In this document: positions 25,086 to 38,334 of the stretch, in pieces | Position numbering within the stretch: position 1 is the first letter of the stretch | Layout: every line of letters starts with the position of its first letter | NCBI GenBank assembly: GCA_018398815.1 | Contig: JAFLJL010014268.1 | Location: forward strand, 60,838 to 124,837 | Length of the DNA stretch: 64,000 nt | Origin: Conus ventricosus | Taxonomy: Eukaryota; Mollusca; Gastropoda; Neogastropoda; Conidae | Direction: 5' to 3' | Translations under genes and position numbers: made by a program | The notes under the pieces: model-generated | What the model was told of the DNA's origin: nothing | Database searches by the model: none | The model's input: the letters and a program-made list of their open reading frames with translations, nothing else

Positions 25086-27999
25086 AAAAAAAAGTAAAAT
25101 GAGGCATAATTGGGGGCTTCAATCCTTGCGATATCTCCCTTGTCCCCCTCCCCCCCCCACCCCCCCCAGCTCGTCCCACCATACTCCTACGCTTCCACTT
25201 AACACTTTTTTTCTCAGACGCGGGCCCCCCCCCCTTTTTTTATATTTTTACTGTCGTTCTTCTGTATGCCCATAAAACCCCAAACCCCAACACACACACA
25301 CACACTATATTTAAATTTTTAAAAATATAAAATATCGCTGAAAAATTAAAAGTGAGAAAAACAAGGCAAGTTAACAATTCTTAGTCATTACAGCAATGAT
25401 TTGAAAAAGACTTGAATTTAAAAAGAAAAAAAAAAAAGAAAATGGGGGGAATTTTTAATATATATGAGAAACCCCTTTCTACTGCCTGAGGGAACCACGT
25501 ACTCTCCTTCAAGACAATCTATTTGGTTTGCCGCTCCTGGGCCTTTCGTCCGCTGGATGGGACTCATCGGGGGAACACTGCTAATGTGCGTGCTTTTGGT
25601 GAAAAAAAAGAAAAACACCAAAGCCACAATTTTGTGGTGTTCCCCTCACCACCAAGGGTCAAAAAAAAAACCAACACACCCCCAAAGCAGCCAGCGAAGG
25701 GTATAAATGGAACAAAAGGAAGCGGGGAGGGGAAAAAAATTCGAAAAACAAAAAGCCCATGCAAACAGTATAAAATGTGGGGGACAATTTTATTATAAAA
25801 TATTTATATAATATATTATATAAAATAAAAAATATATATAAAAAAAAATTTTTAAATCTAAACAACTTTAAAAAAACGCACCGTTTGATTTCCCGATTCC
25901 CATTTAAAAAATGTTATTTGGTTTTTGGTATTTTAACCAAAAATTTTTAAGGGCACGATTACACTGCCTCGTTTTCTCCGCGCTTCCCGACATTCGTGTG
26001 ACCCCACGTGCAACTCCCCCAAAAACACTTTTTTTGCCAATGGGGCCGAACTAAAACGTGCCTCATCTGTTTCTTTGTCTCAAAGGTGATTTTTGAAGTC
26101 ATCCCGACTGGAAAACGGTTCATTGTCTTTCGACCAGCGAAGGTCCGAAAAAAATCCCGCGACTGTCAGCAAGAACGGGGGCGAGCCATTGGAATGTTGA
26201 TGGTCGGGAGTCACGAGAGGACAGCCAGAAACTGAACGCATCACTCTACAATTGTAAGGGATCCCAAGTTTGGAGCGACTGGTTTCCCCCTGATCGGGGC
26301 CGAACGGCCAACCCCCGTGTTTCCACACCACGCAGGATCGAACATTTCGCAGCTTAAACTTCGTAACGATTCCTTTCAGCACAGAAACATGTCGCCAGGT
26401 GGTTTGGTCGATGGGGTCCCTGCCCGGCAAACCGTTGACGTCGATGCAAAATCAGGGGTCAATGCAAGACGCCCTCATGTTGGCCCCGTCCCACCCTGAA
26501 AACCCAGCAACGCCTGCAGGGGCCAACCCATCTCCATGGACACGACGTCGTAGAGGCTTGCTGTTCCTGACAAATTGCTTCACGTTATCTCATCCCCCAT
26601 GGGAAAAAAAGTTGGAGGGGTTGGGAACACTACGCCAACGCTGCCGGTTTGAAGCCCAAAAGATGGGGGGGGGCAGTCGAGGTTTGGGGGCATTCATCAT
26701 GACTACCGACACCTCGTATTTTTTGACAACCATGTAATGCCAACACGTACCAGCAGTGTTTCAGAACCCCGTTCCACTGTTTGGGGCCCGCACCCGGAGC
26801 GCGTTTTTTCCAGCATAAAAATGCCGACCCCCCACCACAAGAGCCACCGCTGCGTTTTCTCCAGGCGAACAACATTGCCGGTTGCCCTGGGCCTCCTTCC
26901 CTGACATGGCTCCCTTGAACAGTCTGGGGTGGTTTGGGGGGTCTTGTGGCCCGTGAAGACTCCACGACTCTCGATCACCGATTTTAAAATCCTTTTCTTT
27001 TTAGAGGGGGGTACTTTTCCCCCCATGGGGGGATAGAGATCAAGAAAAAACACATACAGGCGTAGCCTGAAGACGGAATACGCAATCTTAATCGTTTTTT
27101 AATCATCGCTCATGCAAAACCACACAAGAAAAACTTCACAGCCTAGCCAAAGAGAGAAGAAAGAACTGACGGGTAGTGACAACAAAGTTGTTGATGAAGA
27201 ACGTCGCCCATTTTATGAACATAATACTGCAGCACTGCTGTTGGTGCGGTGTTTTTCGCTCTGCTCTGATGATGATGTGATGGTAGTGATGATTTCGAAT
27301 AACCCCACGCGAAAACAATCTTTAAAAAGAAGTGAAAAGTGTCAGGTGTAGCAATCACTATAATTTTTTTTTATTTTTGCTTTATCGAAGTGAGAAACAT
27401 GCAGAAAATAGAATATTTTGTGGTGTATTATTTAAAACATAAAATTTAAAAAAGTGCTAAAAAAACTTCGGGGGGAGGGGGGAAGGGAAAGGAGGAGAGA
27501 GGAGAGGAGAGGAGAGAGAGGGGAGAGAGAGAGAGGAGACAACCGGGAAATGAACAGAAATTAAAGGTTTTTTTAAAATTGCTGATAAGGGGGTTTTTAA
27601 CCATTCCTTTTTCTAATGACTGACATGGCCCACCGACTGACAGACGACTTTGGGGGGAGGGGGGGGGGGGGGGGGAAATGGGAAATGAGACGGGGGGAAA
27701 ATCCAAGAGAACAAAAATACTGCTTTTCAAATGAAGAGAGCAAAATTGCAAAGGCCCAAGGGTTTTCTTTCTTATTTGGGGATACACGACGCCCATAAAT
27801 TCCAGAAAAAGACTACATTCTATTTCACCACCCCTTCCCTGACAAATCCCCAATTTACGACACGCCAATTGTATATTTTATACAGACATTTTTTGCCCCT
27901 ATGGTGCATTGGACATTCTACGCTTTTTTTGTGGCAATTTACCGGCCATTTCAATTGTGATAACATCTGCCCTTTTGATTGCTAGCACCGCGACGCCTC
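25086..27999. other. Low-quality noncoding stretch, GC-rich unassigned block at about 26000-27000
   Basis: Sequence quality looks poor (many inflated A, T and G runs). 25290-25307 is a short CA run, 25790-25860 is AT-rich and 27470-27540 is GA-rich with a G run at 27659-27675. The block 26000-27000 is richer in GC than its neighbours. It has open minus-strand frames at 26080-26430 and 26703-27053 with no motif I recognise. It could be a degraded coding element, but I cannot name one. Confidence 0.4.
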
Positions 28000-28530
28000 C
28001 CAAACCAATGAAAAAGCGATCACACCAGTCGTTTTGGGCCCCCAAATCTTTCCGACTTTAGTCTAGAAGCAAAAGACCTCCCTTCCCCCTCCCCCCCCCT
28101 TCCCCCTCTCAGCCCCCAAAACCCATCCCTTGCAACACCCCCCACTCCCTTTTGCACACTCTCTCTTTCCCCCCCTGCACTAACCCCCTTCCCCCCTTCC
28201 TCCCCACCCTGCTCTCCCCACAATGAGAACTTTTCCCCAAAAAAGGGCGTGCCCATAACAAGGTTTCCCAACCTATGGACCCTTCACCTTTTTACCCTAC
28301 TCACCCCCTCACTCCCCCGCACCTTTTTTTACTTCTGTTCGCTCGCTAAAGCAAACTCCACCATCCTTGCCTTTTCCCTACTTTCCTCTCTCCCTCTTTC
28401 CTTTTTCCCCGTGACAAAATGCCCGCCCCTCCCGGGCCCCCACTTGAGGAAGGCCACGCCGGCTGAAAGCTAACGGCCCGAACACTTTGATGGGTTTCAT
28501 GAACCGGCGACCTTTGTCAGAAGCGAACCA
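28000..28530 (+). repeat. Module M, noisy copy M2
   Basis: It can be followed against 42800-43345 by 'cacaccagtcg' (28022), 'cccataacaaggtttc' (28251), the long pyrimidine-rich stretch, 'gaaggccacgccggctgaa' (28449) and 'tttcatgaac' (28494). Frequent indels. Confidence 0.65.
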
Positions 28531-28748
28531 CCTTGAAACTTTTTTTGCCCCGACAATCTTTTGCCCAGATGGTTAAAAATTTTTTAACTTCTTTTTGTGG
28601 AGAGCGTGGGGTTTGGGGGGAAAGGGGGAGGGGGGTCATTACAAAAAGAAACAAGAAGAACGAGGGGGCAGAAAGGAACTTTTTTTTTTTTCTACTTTTT
28701 TTTTTTTGTGTGGTTTTTTTTCTTTTTGCATTCAAAGGGATTTTTTTT

Positions 28749-28775
28749 GGGGGGGGGGGGGGGGGGGGGGGGGGG
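28749..28775. repeat. Poly(G) tract
   Basis: About 27 G in a row after module M2, as in M3 and M4. Confidence 0.95.
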
Positions 28776-29040
28776 TGTGGGGAGGGGGAGAGGGAAAAGC
28801 AGAAGGAAGAAGGGGGGTCTTTTAAAAGGACGGAATCCTAGTGCAACACGCCTTTATTTTGCCGTTTTTAGATTTCGTTTGATTAAAGAAAATGATGTAA
28901 TTCCACTTGAAAACAAAAAATACAGGGTAAAATGAACAACAGTCAGTAACAGTTTTAAACAAAACAAAGAAAGGGAAAAACCCAACGTGAAGAAAATTAT
29001 AAAAAAAAATGTAAAAACGACATTAGAAAAATCACTCACT

Positions 29041-29050
29041 TACACACACA

Positions 29051-29104
<54 letters not shown>
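29041..29104. repeat. (CA)n microsatellite
   Basis: Nearly pure CA run; the flanks show no gene. Confidence 0.95.
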
Positions 29105-29106
<2 letters not shown>

Positions 29107-29307
29107 ATCAACAAAGCCTGCACACGTTGCTCTTCAACACAGTAGGAGACCAAACTAGACCTTCAGAGCATTGTCAAAATACGTTCATTTCTGTTGGTTC
29201 AAAGTGCAGTTTTCAATACTGTGGATTGCCAACCCTCAGAGCCTAACTAGACCTCACCCTCTGCTCCTCATCCATTCCATGTCGGTGCTTGTCCGTGACT
29301 GTGTGTC

Positions 29308-29735
29308 CCAGCCCTCCCTGTCAGCACAATCCAACGTGACTGTGTGTCCCAGCCCTCGCTGTCAGCAGCACAATCAACGTGACTGTAGTGTCCCCTGCCC
29401 TCACTGTCAGCACAATCAACGTGAATGTGGTGTCCCAGCCCGTCCCTGTCAGCACAATCAACGTGACGGTTGTGTCCCAGCCCTCGCTGTCCACAATCCA
29501 GCGTGACGGTTGGTCCCAACCCTCGCTTCAGGCACAATCAACGTGACTGAGGTCCCCCCCCGCCCCCCCCCCGCCCTCCCTGTCAGCACAATCAACTGAC
29601 TGTGTGTCCCAGCCCTCGCTGTCCAGGCACAATCACGGACCTGGTGTGTCCCCCAGCCCTCGCTGTCAGCACAATCAACGTGACTGTGGTGGTCCCCAAC
29701 CCTCGTGTCAGCACAATCAAGGGACCTATCGTCAG
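29308..29735. repeat. Minisatellite Q, about 40-bp unit, around eleven copies
   Basis: Units share 'cagccctcgctgtcagcac' and 'aatcaacgtgactgtgtgtc'. It lies directly before macro-repeat copy A, the position occupied by VNTR5 before copies B and D. Confidence 0.92.
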
Positions 29736-30139
29736 ACCACGATGGGGGGTCATATTTGTTGAGAGGTTCATGATTTATGAGTCTGATGGTGTGATATTGC
29801 TACCTCTCCCCCCCACCCCCACCACTTCCCTTCCCCCTACGTATTGTGACTCGTGGTTCCAAGGGCGTGACCGTACTCCTGCCACCACCGCCCCCTTCCA
29901 CTGGGTGGCTCTCCCCGCGATGTAAACAGTCAACAGAAAGAGTCAATGCCGAGGTCCCTTGAGCTACAACTCATCTATTGATTTTTCAAGTCCCTTCATT
30001 CCTTGTTTTTCTATGTAACCAACCTCACACAAAAAGTCACAAACACACAACACACACACACACACTCACACACACACACCTCACGTGTTCGCCTCCCATA
30101 TCAACACTAGTTGTTGTTTTCAAGGTTTAACAGGAGGAT

Positions 30140-30276
30140 TTGTTTATTTATTTATTATTTATTATTTATTTAATTTATTTATTTATTTTTTATTTTTTGT
30201 GATGATCGGGTTTGTGTTCGTCTAATTCACCTGGGAGTGGATAGACGTTAAATTTGAAACACACACACACACACTC

Positions 30277-30308
<32 letters not shown>

Positions 30309-30320
30309 ACGCGTGTTTAA
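30140..30320. repeat. (TTTA)n and (CA)n flanking a possible retroelement tail
   Basis: A (TTTA)n run (30140-30197) precedes 'gagtggatagacgttaaatt' and a (CA)n run. The same arrangement is at 38068-38215 and 59717-59872. The middle segment ending in (CA)n looks like a retroelement 3' tail (inference). Confidence 0.6.
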
Positions 30321-30458
30321 AAGCTGATGAGTTTATGAACTGAGCGACCTGTTGTGCCCCGGTTGAAAGCACAAACACTGCTCAAAGAAGGCGTCGAACG
30401 ATTTCATTCGTCATTATCAGCAAACACGACCTTTTCCAACGAATTATTATGCAACTGG

Positions 30459-31120
30459 AATTACGTGTCGTGGCGGCCTGAAGTTGCAAAATAGGCACTG
30501 GAATTACTGTCGTGGAAGCTGCCTGCAGTTGAATAGGCACTGAATTACCGTGTCGTGGGGCTCCTGCAGTTGAAATAGGCACTGGAATTACGTGTCTGGC
30601 TGCCCCTGCAGTTGACATAGGCACTGGAATTAACGTGTCCGTTGGCCTGCCTGGCAGTTGAAATAGGCACGGATTACGTGTCGGGCTGCCTGCAGTTTGA
30701 AATAGGCGCACGGAATTACGTGTCGTGGCTGCCTGCAGTTGAAATAGCACGGGAAGTAGTACGTGCCGTGCGGCCTGCACGTGAAAATAAGGGCACTGGA
30801 ATTACTGTCGTGGCTGCCTGCAGTTGAAATAGGCCACGGGAATTACGTGTCCGAGGCGGCCTGCAGTTGAAATAGGCACGGAATTACGTGTCGGGGGTGG
30901 CTGCCTGCAGTTGAAATTGGCTCGGGAATTACGTGTCTGGTGGCTGGCCCTGCCGTTGAAATAGAGCACTGGAATTACGTGTCGTGGGCTGCCTGCAGTT
31001 GACATTGGCACGGGAATTACGTGTCGTGGCTGCCTGCAGTTGAAATAGCACTGCAATTACGGTCGTGGCTGCCTGCAGTTACAATAGGCATCTGAATTAC
31101 GTGGCGTGCTGCCTGCAGTT
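30459..31120. repeat. VNTR1 of copy A (about 41-bp unit, roughly 16 copies)
   Basis: Unit core 'ggaattacgtgtcgtggctg' followed by 'cctgcagttgaaataggcac'. Units vary by small indels. Confidence 0.95.
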
Positions 31121-31656
31121 GTGGTGCCTTTGAAGAAAAGAGGAGGAGGCTGCTGTTTTCATGTCGCCTTGGTTGTCCTTCAGATGTGACAGCAGATAGC
31201 AAAGGTGAAATTACCATGTTTTTTTGCTTCATGTTGGTGCTAATGCCCTGATTGGACAAGTGTGAGAAATCAAATAAATTGAACAGCTGTTTTTTTTAAG
31301 TCTCTCTCTCGCTCTCTCTCCCTCCTCTCCTCTCTGAAAAAGACCTCTGCTAAAATTCAATTTCAAGAGTAAGTAATTTGACCGTCCGGTAGTCAGTTCA
31401 TACACTAGAAAAACTGTATTAATTTTTTAATAACTATTATGCGTCACTCAACGAATCACCCAAATACGCCCCACCCCCATCCCCTCTCCCAAACGTATCC
31501 TCTCTCTCCCCAGTCGCCAAGCCCACTCCCAGATCCCTGCCACACTTTTTGCTTCATTATTCATTGCCATTTCCTTTGCATTAACAGTTACGTGTACCCA
31601 CTCTTCAGATTTGTGCACAGCTGTTACCCTTCTAGGTTGGCTGACAGGTTGTGAGT

Positions 31657-31918
31657 GCATGAAGACTGCGCCCCACCCGAAGGAAGACTGGTCCCCACCC
31701 GATGAAGACTGGCCCACCCGATGAAGGGACTGGTCCTCCACCCGATGAAGACTGGTCCCCACCCGATGAAGACTGCCCTCCCACCCAATGAAGACGGGTC
31801 CTACCCGATGAAGAACTGCGCCCACAACCCGATGACAGAACTGGTCCTACCCGATGAAGACTGTGCTCCCACCCGATGAAGACTGTCCTAAACCCGATGA
31901 AGACTGCCCACCCGATTG
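31657..31918. repeat. VNTR2 of copy A (about 20-bp unit)
   Basis: Unit 'atgaagactggtcccacccg', about twelve imperfect copies. It is followed by the conserved 'ctttcaatgctgaaactgaa' spacer. Confidence 0.95.
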
Positions 31919-32278
31919 TCATCCCATCCTTTCAATGCTGAAACTGAAACTGATACGTTTTCCTGTTTGTGTTCCTTGTCCCTTCTGCAGAAACTCGTGA
32001 CTACAAGCGCCATCGGAACTGCTTGGTACCTCACGGCTCTAGTCGTCAAGAAGTAAACTTCTGCAACGTTCAGGCACCAACGGCAGCTGCCAATGAGAAA
32101 GCTGCAAACGGCCCCCAGCAGAAGCATCGTTGCTTTGTTTTGGCTTTGCTTGTTTCAGACCACAATTATGCAGTCCAATCCTGTGTCAGCAGTTAATGTC
32201 AAAGCGTAGCTGATAAATTGTTTTTACCAGAATTTGTGCTGCCAGGTTCTGTTCTGTCATTGCTCAATTGTGTTAACT

Positions 32279-32331
32279 CTCTCTCTCTCTCTCTCTCTCC
32301 TCCCGCCTCTCTCTCTCTCCCCCTCTCTCCG

Positions 32332-32363
<32 letters not shown>

Positions 32364-32425
32364 CTCTCACTTCCACCCCCCCCTCTCTCTCTCCCGCTCC
32401 TCTCTCTCTCTCCTCACTCTCCGGT
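32279..32425. repeat. (CT)n microsatellite of copy A
   Basis: Imperfect CT run; its counterparts are at 39937-40048 (B) and 61928-62040 (C). A shorter CT/GT run follows at 32887-32935. Confidence 0.95.
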
Positions 32426-32888
32426 AGTTTCCTTTGCCCCCCTCAGCTCTTCTATTTCATGTGTAAAAATAATCTCTTGGCATGTGCAGAGCAAGAGTTT
32501 GTGGGTGCCAGCAACTGCACACTTATGGTCCGACGGTGGTAAATGCATTAACCCACGAAAACGTCGCGGATCCCGCTCTTAGCCAGAAGCGTTTTTGAGG
32601 CGCGCTTGTGCGACTCGACATCAAGTTCAGCTGACATCGGCATTTCCATTTCGTCGTTGACCTGCAAGTCCAATTGATTACAGGGTGGGGTTTTCCCTAA
32701 ATGGTTTAGGGCGGAGAGTGAATGGTTATGGCCCTTTGGGAAAACCCACCGTATATTGTGGCTTGAATCAAGGCAAAGTCAGCTTAGCTTCTGGAGGGAT
32801 TTGCAAGCGTCAGAAATGAATTGCCTAGGGATAGAGTACGTTACCGGATCGTGTGGGAAGATTTCTGAACTTACGTATATGAGCGTCG

Positions 32889-32922
<34 letters not shown>

Positions 32923-33440
32923 TGTGTGTGTGTGGTATTTTTGCTTTGCTCTCTCAGTATTTTTTACTTGTCCTTTCTCTAACCTCACAGTCAGGACAGT
33001 GTTGTCCCACTCTCGACTAAACGCTGACCACAAATCCAGAACGTTTACAACTTCACTTTAAAAATTATTGTTGATTCTTATTTCTAGTCCATGTTTCTTA
33101 TCTCTTGCTTCATGGAACCAGTTATCATCATACACTTGAAAGCTATACATGTAAGTATGGGTGTAGTGGTGAGGAAAGACTTTGTAATAGTATGAAATAA
33201 ATAAATAAATAAATTGAGAAAATAAATGCACAAGTAGATAAGCAGGTAAACGATTGTATGAAGAAATAAGAAGATTTAGATCTTTTCTGAACATAATAGG
33301 AATAAATTCGGGTGGCTTTCAGCGACGTGGAAAAGTATCTGGATTTATTAAGGTCATTTAAAAAAATAGGAACACGGAAGAAAATCCAGGAGGGAAAAAA
33401 GAAGAGAAAGGTAATGATAAATCCCAGTTCATAAAGCAAA

Positions 33441-33548
33441 CACCGGGGGACAGTGGCTGGCCAAGCGTGGGCTTGCAGCGTTGGAGGCCATAGGGTTCAA
33501 ATCCTATCAGAACATTGATGTGGTTGAATATTTTCAGCCCAGGCATCT
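33441..33548 (+). mobile_element. tRNA-like SINE segment, copy A
   Basis: An A-box-like 'cagtggctggccaagcgtgg' (33451-33470) is followed about 25 bases later by a B-box-like 'gggttcaaatcc' (33493-33504). This is the layout of a tRNA-derived RNA polymerase III promoter. The acceptor and anticodon stems of a functional tRNA do not form, so I call a SINE head. VNTR3 begins right after it. Confidence 0.6.
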
Positions 33549-33550
33549 CT

Positions 33551-33925
33551 TAGTAGAGTTGAGTGCCATGCGGGGTCAGACGGAGAACGAGAACAATGCC
33601 ATAGGTAGAGTTGAAGTTCCATGCCTGGTCAGACTGGAGAACGAGAACAATGCCATTAGCAGAGTGAGTGCCATGCTGGTCCAGACTGGAAACGAGAACA
33701 ATTGCCATAGGCAGAGTTGAGTGCCATGCCTGGTCAGACTGGAGAACGAGAACAAATGCCCTAGGTAAGTTGAGTGCCGAGGCCTGGTCAGACTGGAGAA
33801 CGAGAACAATGCCATAGGCAGAGGTGAGGTCCATGCCTGGTCAGACCTGGAGAACGAGAACGTTGCAATAGCATAAGTTGAGTGCCATGCGGGCTCAGAC
33901 TGGAGAACGAGAACAATGCAAGGGC
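33551..33925. repeat. VNTR3 of copy A (about 53-bp unit, seven copies)
   Basis: Units share 'gagttgagtgccatgcctgg', 'tcagactggagaacgagaac' and 'aatgccatag'. Confidence 0.95.
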
Positions 33926-34053
33926 TTCTATCCACTAAATACTACGGGTCCCCTAAGATGATACTCATTTCCCTCGGGCCAACAATGCAGGTGTCTGATG
34001 TCTCAGATTCGATTAATGTTTTGATGTATTAAGAAAGGGAGCTAATTACGCCA

Positions 34054-34132
34054 TGATGATGAAGATGAGGGTGATGACGACGATGACTACAACGACGACG
34101 ACGACGATGAATATGCTGAGTTGTGGTGTGCG

Positions 34133-34171
<39 letters not shown>

Positions 34172-34384
34172 TGTGTGTGCGTGCGTGCGTGCGTGGTGGC
34201 GGCGTGCGTGTGGTGTGTGTGTGTGTGTGTGTGAGTGGTGTGTGTGTGTGTGGTGTGTGAGAGAGAGGAGACAGAGAGAGAGAGGAGAGAGAGAAGAAGA
34301 GACTGGAATTATGCCTAGCCATATCAGAAATGAAGGAGGGTACATTCCAACGTTTGCGAGAGAGAGAGAGGAGGGAAGAGAGAG

Positions 34385-34425
<41 letters not shown>
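34054..34425. repeat. Compound microsatellite GAT/GAC, GT/GCGT, GA (copy A)
   Basis: GATGAC-type triplets (34054-34110), then GT runs with a GCGT block near 34178, then GA runs. The same order is at 41607-41975 and 63727-63985. Confidence 0.95.
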
Positions 34426-34554
34426 TGACTCAAACCTTCAGGGGAAGTTCTGCATGACGTAAAACATGAATCCCTGCTTCATCTGACAGAAAGAGCATGA
34501 TGGGCTTTCCTTTTATCCATTACAGCGGGAGGAGGAGGGGCCCACAAGTAGCAA

Positions 34555-35150
34555 CATAAACTGAAATGGTTATCTAATCATATTCCATAACATCACCACC
34601 TTCACGTTACACTGTAATGGTTATAATCATATGGCCAGAACATCACACGACCCTTCACGTTACATAAACAGTAATGTTATAATCATATTACATAACATTC
34701 TACGACCTTTACGTTACATAAACTGTAAGGGTGATAATCAGATGTCCTGAACATCACCCCCCACCCTTCACGTTACATAAACTGTAATGGTGAAATCATA
34801 TGTCCATAACATCACCACTTCACGTTTAACACTGTAAATGGTTATAACAATATTCCATAACATCACGACCCTTTAACTTACATAACTGTAATGTTATAAT
34901 CATATTCCATATCATCTCGTCCTTCACGTTACTAAACCTGTATTGGTTATAATCAATAGGGTCCGCGATAACATCACGACCTTTACGTTAATAAACTGTA
35001 ATGGTTATAATCATATGTCCATAACATATCATCCACCTTCACGTTACCCTGTAATGGTTATAATCATATGTCCATAACATCACAACCTTTACGTATACAG
35101 AAACTGTAAGGGTTATAATCTTATGTTCCATAACCGCACGACCTTCAACT
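34555..35150. repeat. VNTR4 of copy A (about 54-bp unit)
   Basis: Units share 'gttacataaactgtaatgg', 'ttataatcatatgtccata' and 'acatcaccaccttcacg'; about eleven imperfect copies. Each unit carries the short inverted pair TTACA/TGTAA. Confidence 0.93.
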
Positions 35151-35339
35151 GCTAGCAAAATCCCCAACGTTTACGACCACCAATCATCGTCCCGTTTTTG
35201 TTCAGAACAGTTCCCGTTTCCTCTAACATGTGTGTATTGGCAGTGGCGACATATTACGCAGCTGATAGGCCCTGTGCTTTTTCAGGTCAGTGGTTTCCAC
35301 ATGACTTTGTTGGGATTCCATATGCTAACGGACGCACCC

Positions 35340-35900
35340 CATACTAATAAAATAGCCATCACAACCAATCGTAAACTCTGGGGACAATGTTTCAGTCCAT
35401 AAAGACATAAACACCCCACCCACTCTGCAACACACGCTCTCTCTCAGACTTGCAACATTCTGTCTTGCACTCCGTCCACCGTCTCCGCACCCACTCCACC
35501 TCCCCCTTCTCCTCTCCCCTAGCCAACCACCTTTCGTCACACAAGAAACATCTCAGCGAAAGGTGGGCGCCCCTATCAACGTTTCTTCATGTCTGCACCC
35601 ACCACCCGTTCCCTCCCTAAACCTCTCCCCGCTCCCACCATACCCCAACCCTCCCCTCTTTCATGCCACCCCACCCCCGTTTCTCTGCGTTCTTGCGAAC
35701 TGCTTTATTCAACAAGCGCAGGTCCCTTCTCCGTCCATTCTCTTCCCTCTCCTCCGGCGCCATCCCTGTCGCCTGTGCAATAGCCCCAGCCCCGCCCCTC
35801 CGACCCGGACCATCCAGAACGGCCACGCCTGACTGAACTGCCGACGGTGGCCAACACTTTGACGCTGTTCATGAAACGAAAGCCAGCTTTTGGATAGATT
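35340..35900 (+). repeat. Module M, copy M3 (inside macro-repeat A)
   Basis: It contains 'taataaaatagccatcaca', 'tcttgcactccgtccaccg', a pyrimidine-rich stretch and 'cactttgacgctgttcatg'. It is closely similar to 42800-43345 in copy B and more distantly similar to 19330-19930 and 28000-28530. Confidence 0.85.
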
Positions 35901-35960
35901 TCTGCCGGGGCTTGCGGCCCCGAAAACTTTCTAAACCGGTAGAAGAGGGGTGGATGGGAA

Positions 35961-36125
35961 TGGGGGGGGGGGGGGGGGGGGGGGGGGATGACAACAGAGG
36001 AACAGAAAGAAATGGAGGGAAACAACAAAGGACTTTATTGCTGTTGTTCCTCCAGGTGCTTTTGATCAGTGAAGGGAACGGTGGAAAAGGAGGGAGGAGG
36101 AAGGAGAGGGGGGAGGGGGGGGGGG
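35961..36125. repeat. Poly(G) tracts downstream of M3
   Basis: A G run of about 27 (35961-35987) and a second G-rich stretch near 36100-36124, matching 43411-43431 and 43555-43572 in copy B. The spacer 36130-36670 has no gene. A C18 run lies at 36676-36693. Confidence 0.9.
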
Positions 36126-36865
36126 CTTTGATATAGAAAGGAAAAGTTAATGCGAAAACTGTCCAAACTGTGATACGAGTAAACAAAATAATCACAATTT
36201 CACACAGAAAAATCAAGTTTTTTAGGTTGAATGGAAGAGAGTGGTCATTTCTCGCACATAGTTGGAAGAAAAATACAACAGGAAGTGCGAAAAAAAGGTG
36301 GGTTGGGGTGGAACACACATGAAATTACACAAACCAAACAGATTCTTTTGAATACGAAATTTACAAATGTACAACGAGGAATAAACTTAAGGCCAAACAG
36401 TAAGAAACACAGGCAACGTACGATGAGAAGAACAATAACTATTCATGTTCCAAAAGAATTATCAACAACTACTAGACAATGAAACGAAAACCATCACACA
36501 GGTGAAATGGAAATTTTGTTCCCAGACAACTGAACGCTGATACTTCACTAGTTTTTGACTTTTTTCCACGATGCTATTTTCCACAGGTTTTCAGATCCGA
36601 CAGGGAACAAAAGGCATGTACAAACAAGGGCATCATGGTGGTATCTGAATGAACGAGAGGTCTACGCCTCCACACACCCCCCCCCCCCCCCCCCACCTCT
36701 CTCCCTGCATATTTCACTCTGTTTTCCCTCGTGTTGTCCATCCCCCTGCCCCTCCACTCTCCCCCAACCGCTGCGGTTCTTTCTTCCCGTAGTCGTGAAA
36801 AATTTGGCATGAATATGCTCCAGGTCCCTAGGCCCTTGATCATACCTGATGCATCTCAGAGCCTG

Positions 36866-37812
36866 CATCCCCCTCCCCCCTGCCACCAACCACCTCCACC
36901 CTGTCCTGCCTCTCTATGTCCCCATCCCCCCCTCCACCACCACCACCACCCTCTGGTCCTGCCTCTCGAATGTCACCATCCCCCTCCAACCACACCACAC
37001 CACCCTGGTCCTGCTCTCTATGTCCCCATAAACCCCTCCACCACCACCACCACCCGGTCCTGCCCTCTTATGGCCCCATCCCCCACCACCACCACCACAA
37101 CCCCTGGTCCGCCTCTCTAATTCCCCATCCCTCCCTCCCTCCACCACCCACCACCCCCTGGCCCTGCCGTCTCTATGTCCCCATCCCCCTACACCAACCA
37201 CCACCAACCCTGGTCTCCGGCCCTACCTAATGTCCCCAGCCCCCTTCCACCACCACCACCACCCTGGTCCTGCCTCTCTATGTCCCCATCCCCCTCCACC
37301 ACCACCACCAACCCTGGTCCTGCCTCTCTATGTCCCCATCCCCCTCCACCACCCAACCACCACCCTGGTCCCTGCCTCTCTATGGTCCCAATCCCCCGCC
37401 ACCACCACACCACCCAACCCTGGTTTCCTGCCTCTGCATGTCCCCATCCTGTTCCCTCCACCACCACCACCACCCTGGTCCTGCCTCTCTATGTCCCCAG
37501 CCACCTCCACCACCACCACCACCCGGTCCTGCCTCTCTATTGTCCCCATCCCCCTCCCAACCACCATCACCACCACCCGGGTCCTCTGCCTCTCTAGGTC
37601 CCCATCCCCCTCCACCACCCACCCCCACCCTGGTCCTATGCCCTCTCTATGTCCCCATCCCCCTCCACCCCACACCACCACCACCCTGGTCCTGCCTCTC
37701 TAATGTCCCCCATCCCCCTCCAACACCTACCTCCCACCCTGGTCTGCCTCTCATATGTCACCCATTCCCCTCCACCACCCCACCACCCTGGTCCTCCTCT
37801 CTATGTCCCGCG
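36866..37812. repeat. VNTR5 of copy A (about 46-bp unit, roughly 20 copies)
   Basis: Unit made of 'tccaccaccaccaccaccct', 'ggtcctgcctctctatgtcc' and 'ccatccccc'. Long Pro/His/Thr-rich frames in all three phases are repeat translations. Confidence 0.95.
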
Positions 37813-38334
37813 CATCTCAGGTTCAGGTGTTGCTGTTTCCAATGGGGCCTCCCGCCCCCCCCCCCCCCCCCCGATGTAAAACATTAAACAGAATGATTAA
37901 ATCCTCCCTTGTTTTTTAACCTCATTCATTGTTTTTCAATTCCCTTCTTTCCTTTTTTTCTATGTCCAAACCTCACCCACAACAACACCACACAACACCA
38001 CACACACACACACCCCACTGTTCTCATCCCATACAAAACAATTTGTTTTTCAAGTTTTAATCAGAGATGGTTATTTATTTATTATTTATTTATTTATTTA
38101 TTTATTTTTATATTTTTGTGATGATCAGGGTATTTTTTTTCTAAATACCTGGATGGTGACGTATTTAATTTAAACCCCCCACACAACCACACATACAACA
38201 CCACACACCCACCGCGTGTTTAAAAGCTGAAGAGTTTAGAACAGACGACTTTGGCCACGTTTGAAAAGCCACAACACTCAAGGCGTCGACGATTTCATTT
38301 TCTTATCAGAACACGACTTCAAACATTTATGCAC

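Larger units (their letters stand above)
29737..37840 (+). repeat. Macro-repeat copy A (about 8.1 kb)
   Basis: First full copy of a tandem unit. Order: 'cacgatgggg' start, (TTTA)n, (CA)n, VNTR1, (CT)n, VNTR2, (CT)n, conserved spacer, (CT/GT)n, SINE-like segment, VNTR3, GAT/GAC-GT-GA compound microsatellite, VNTR4, module M3, poly(G), VNTR5. Copies B and C repeat this order with closely similar spacers. No conserved open frame spans the spacers, so I infer a noncoding repeat. Confidence 0.9.
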
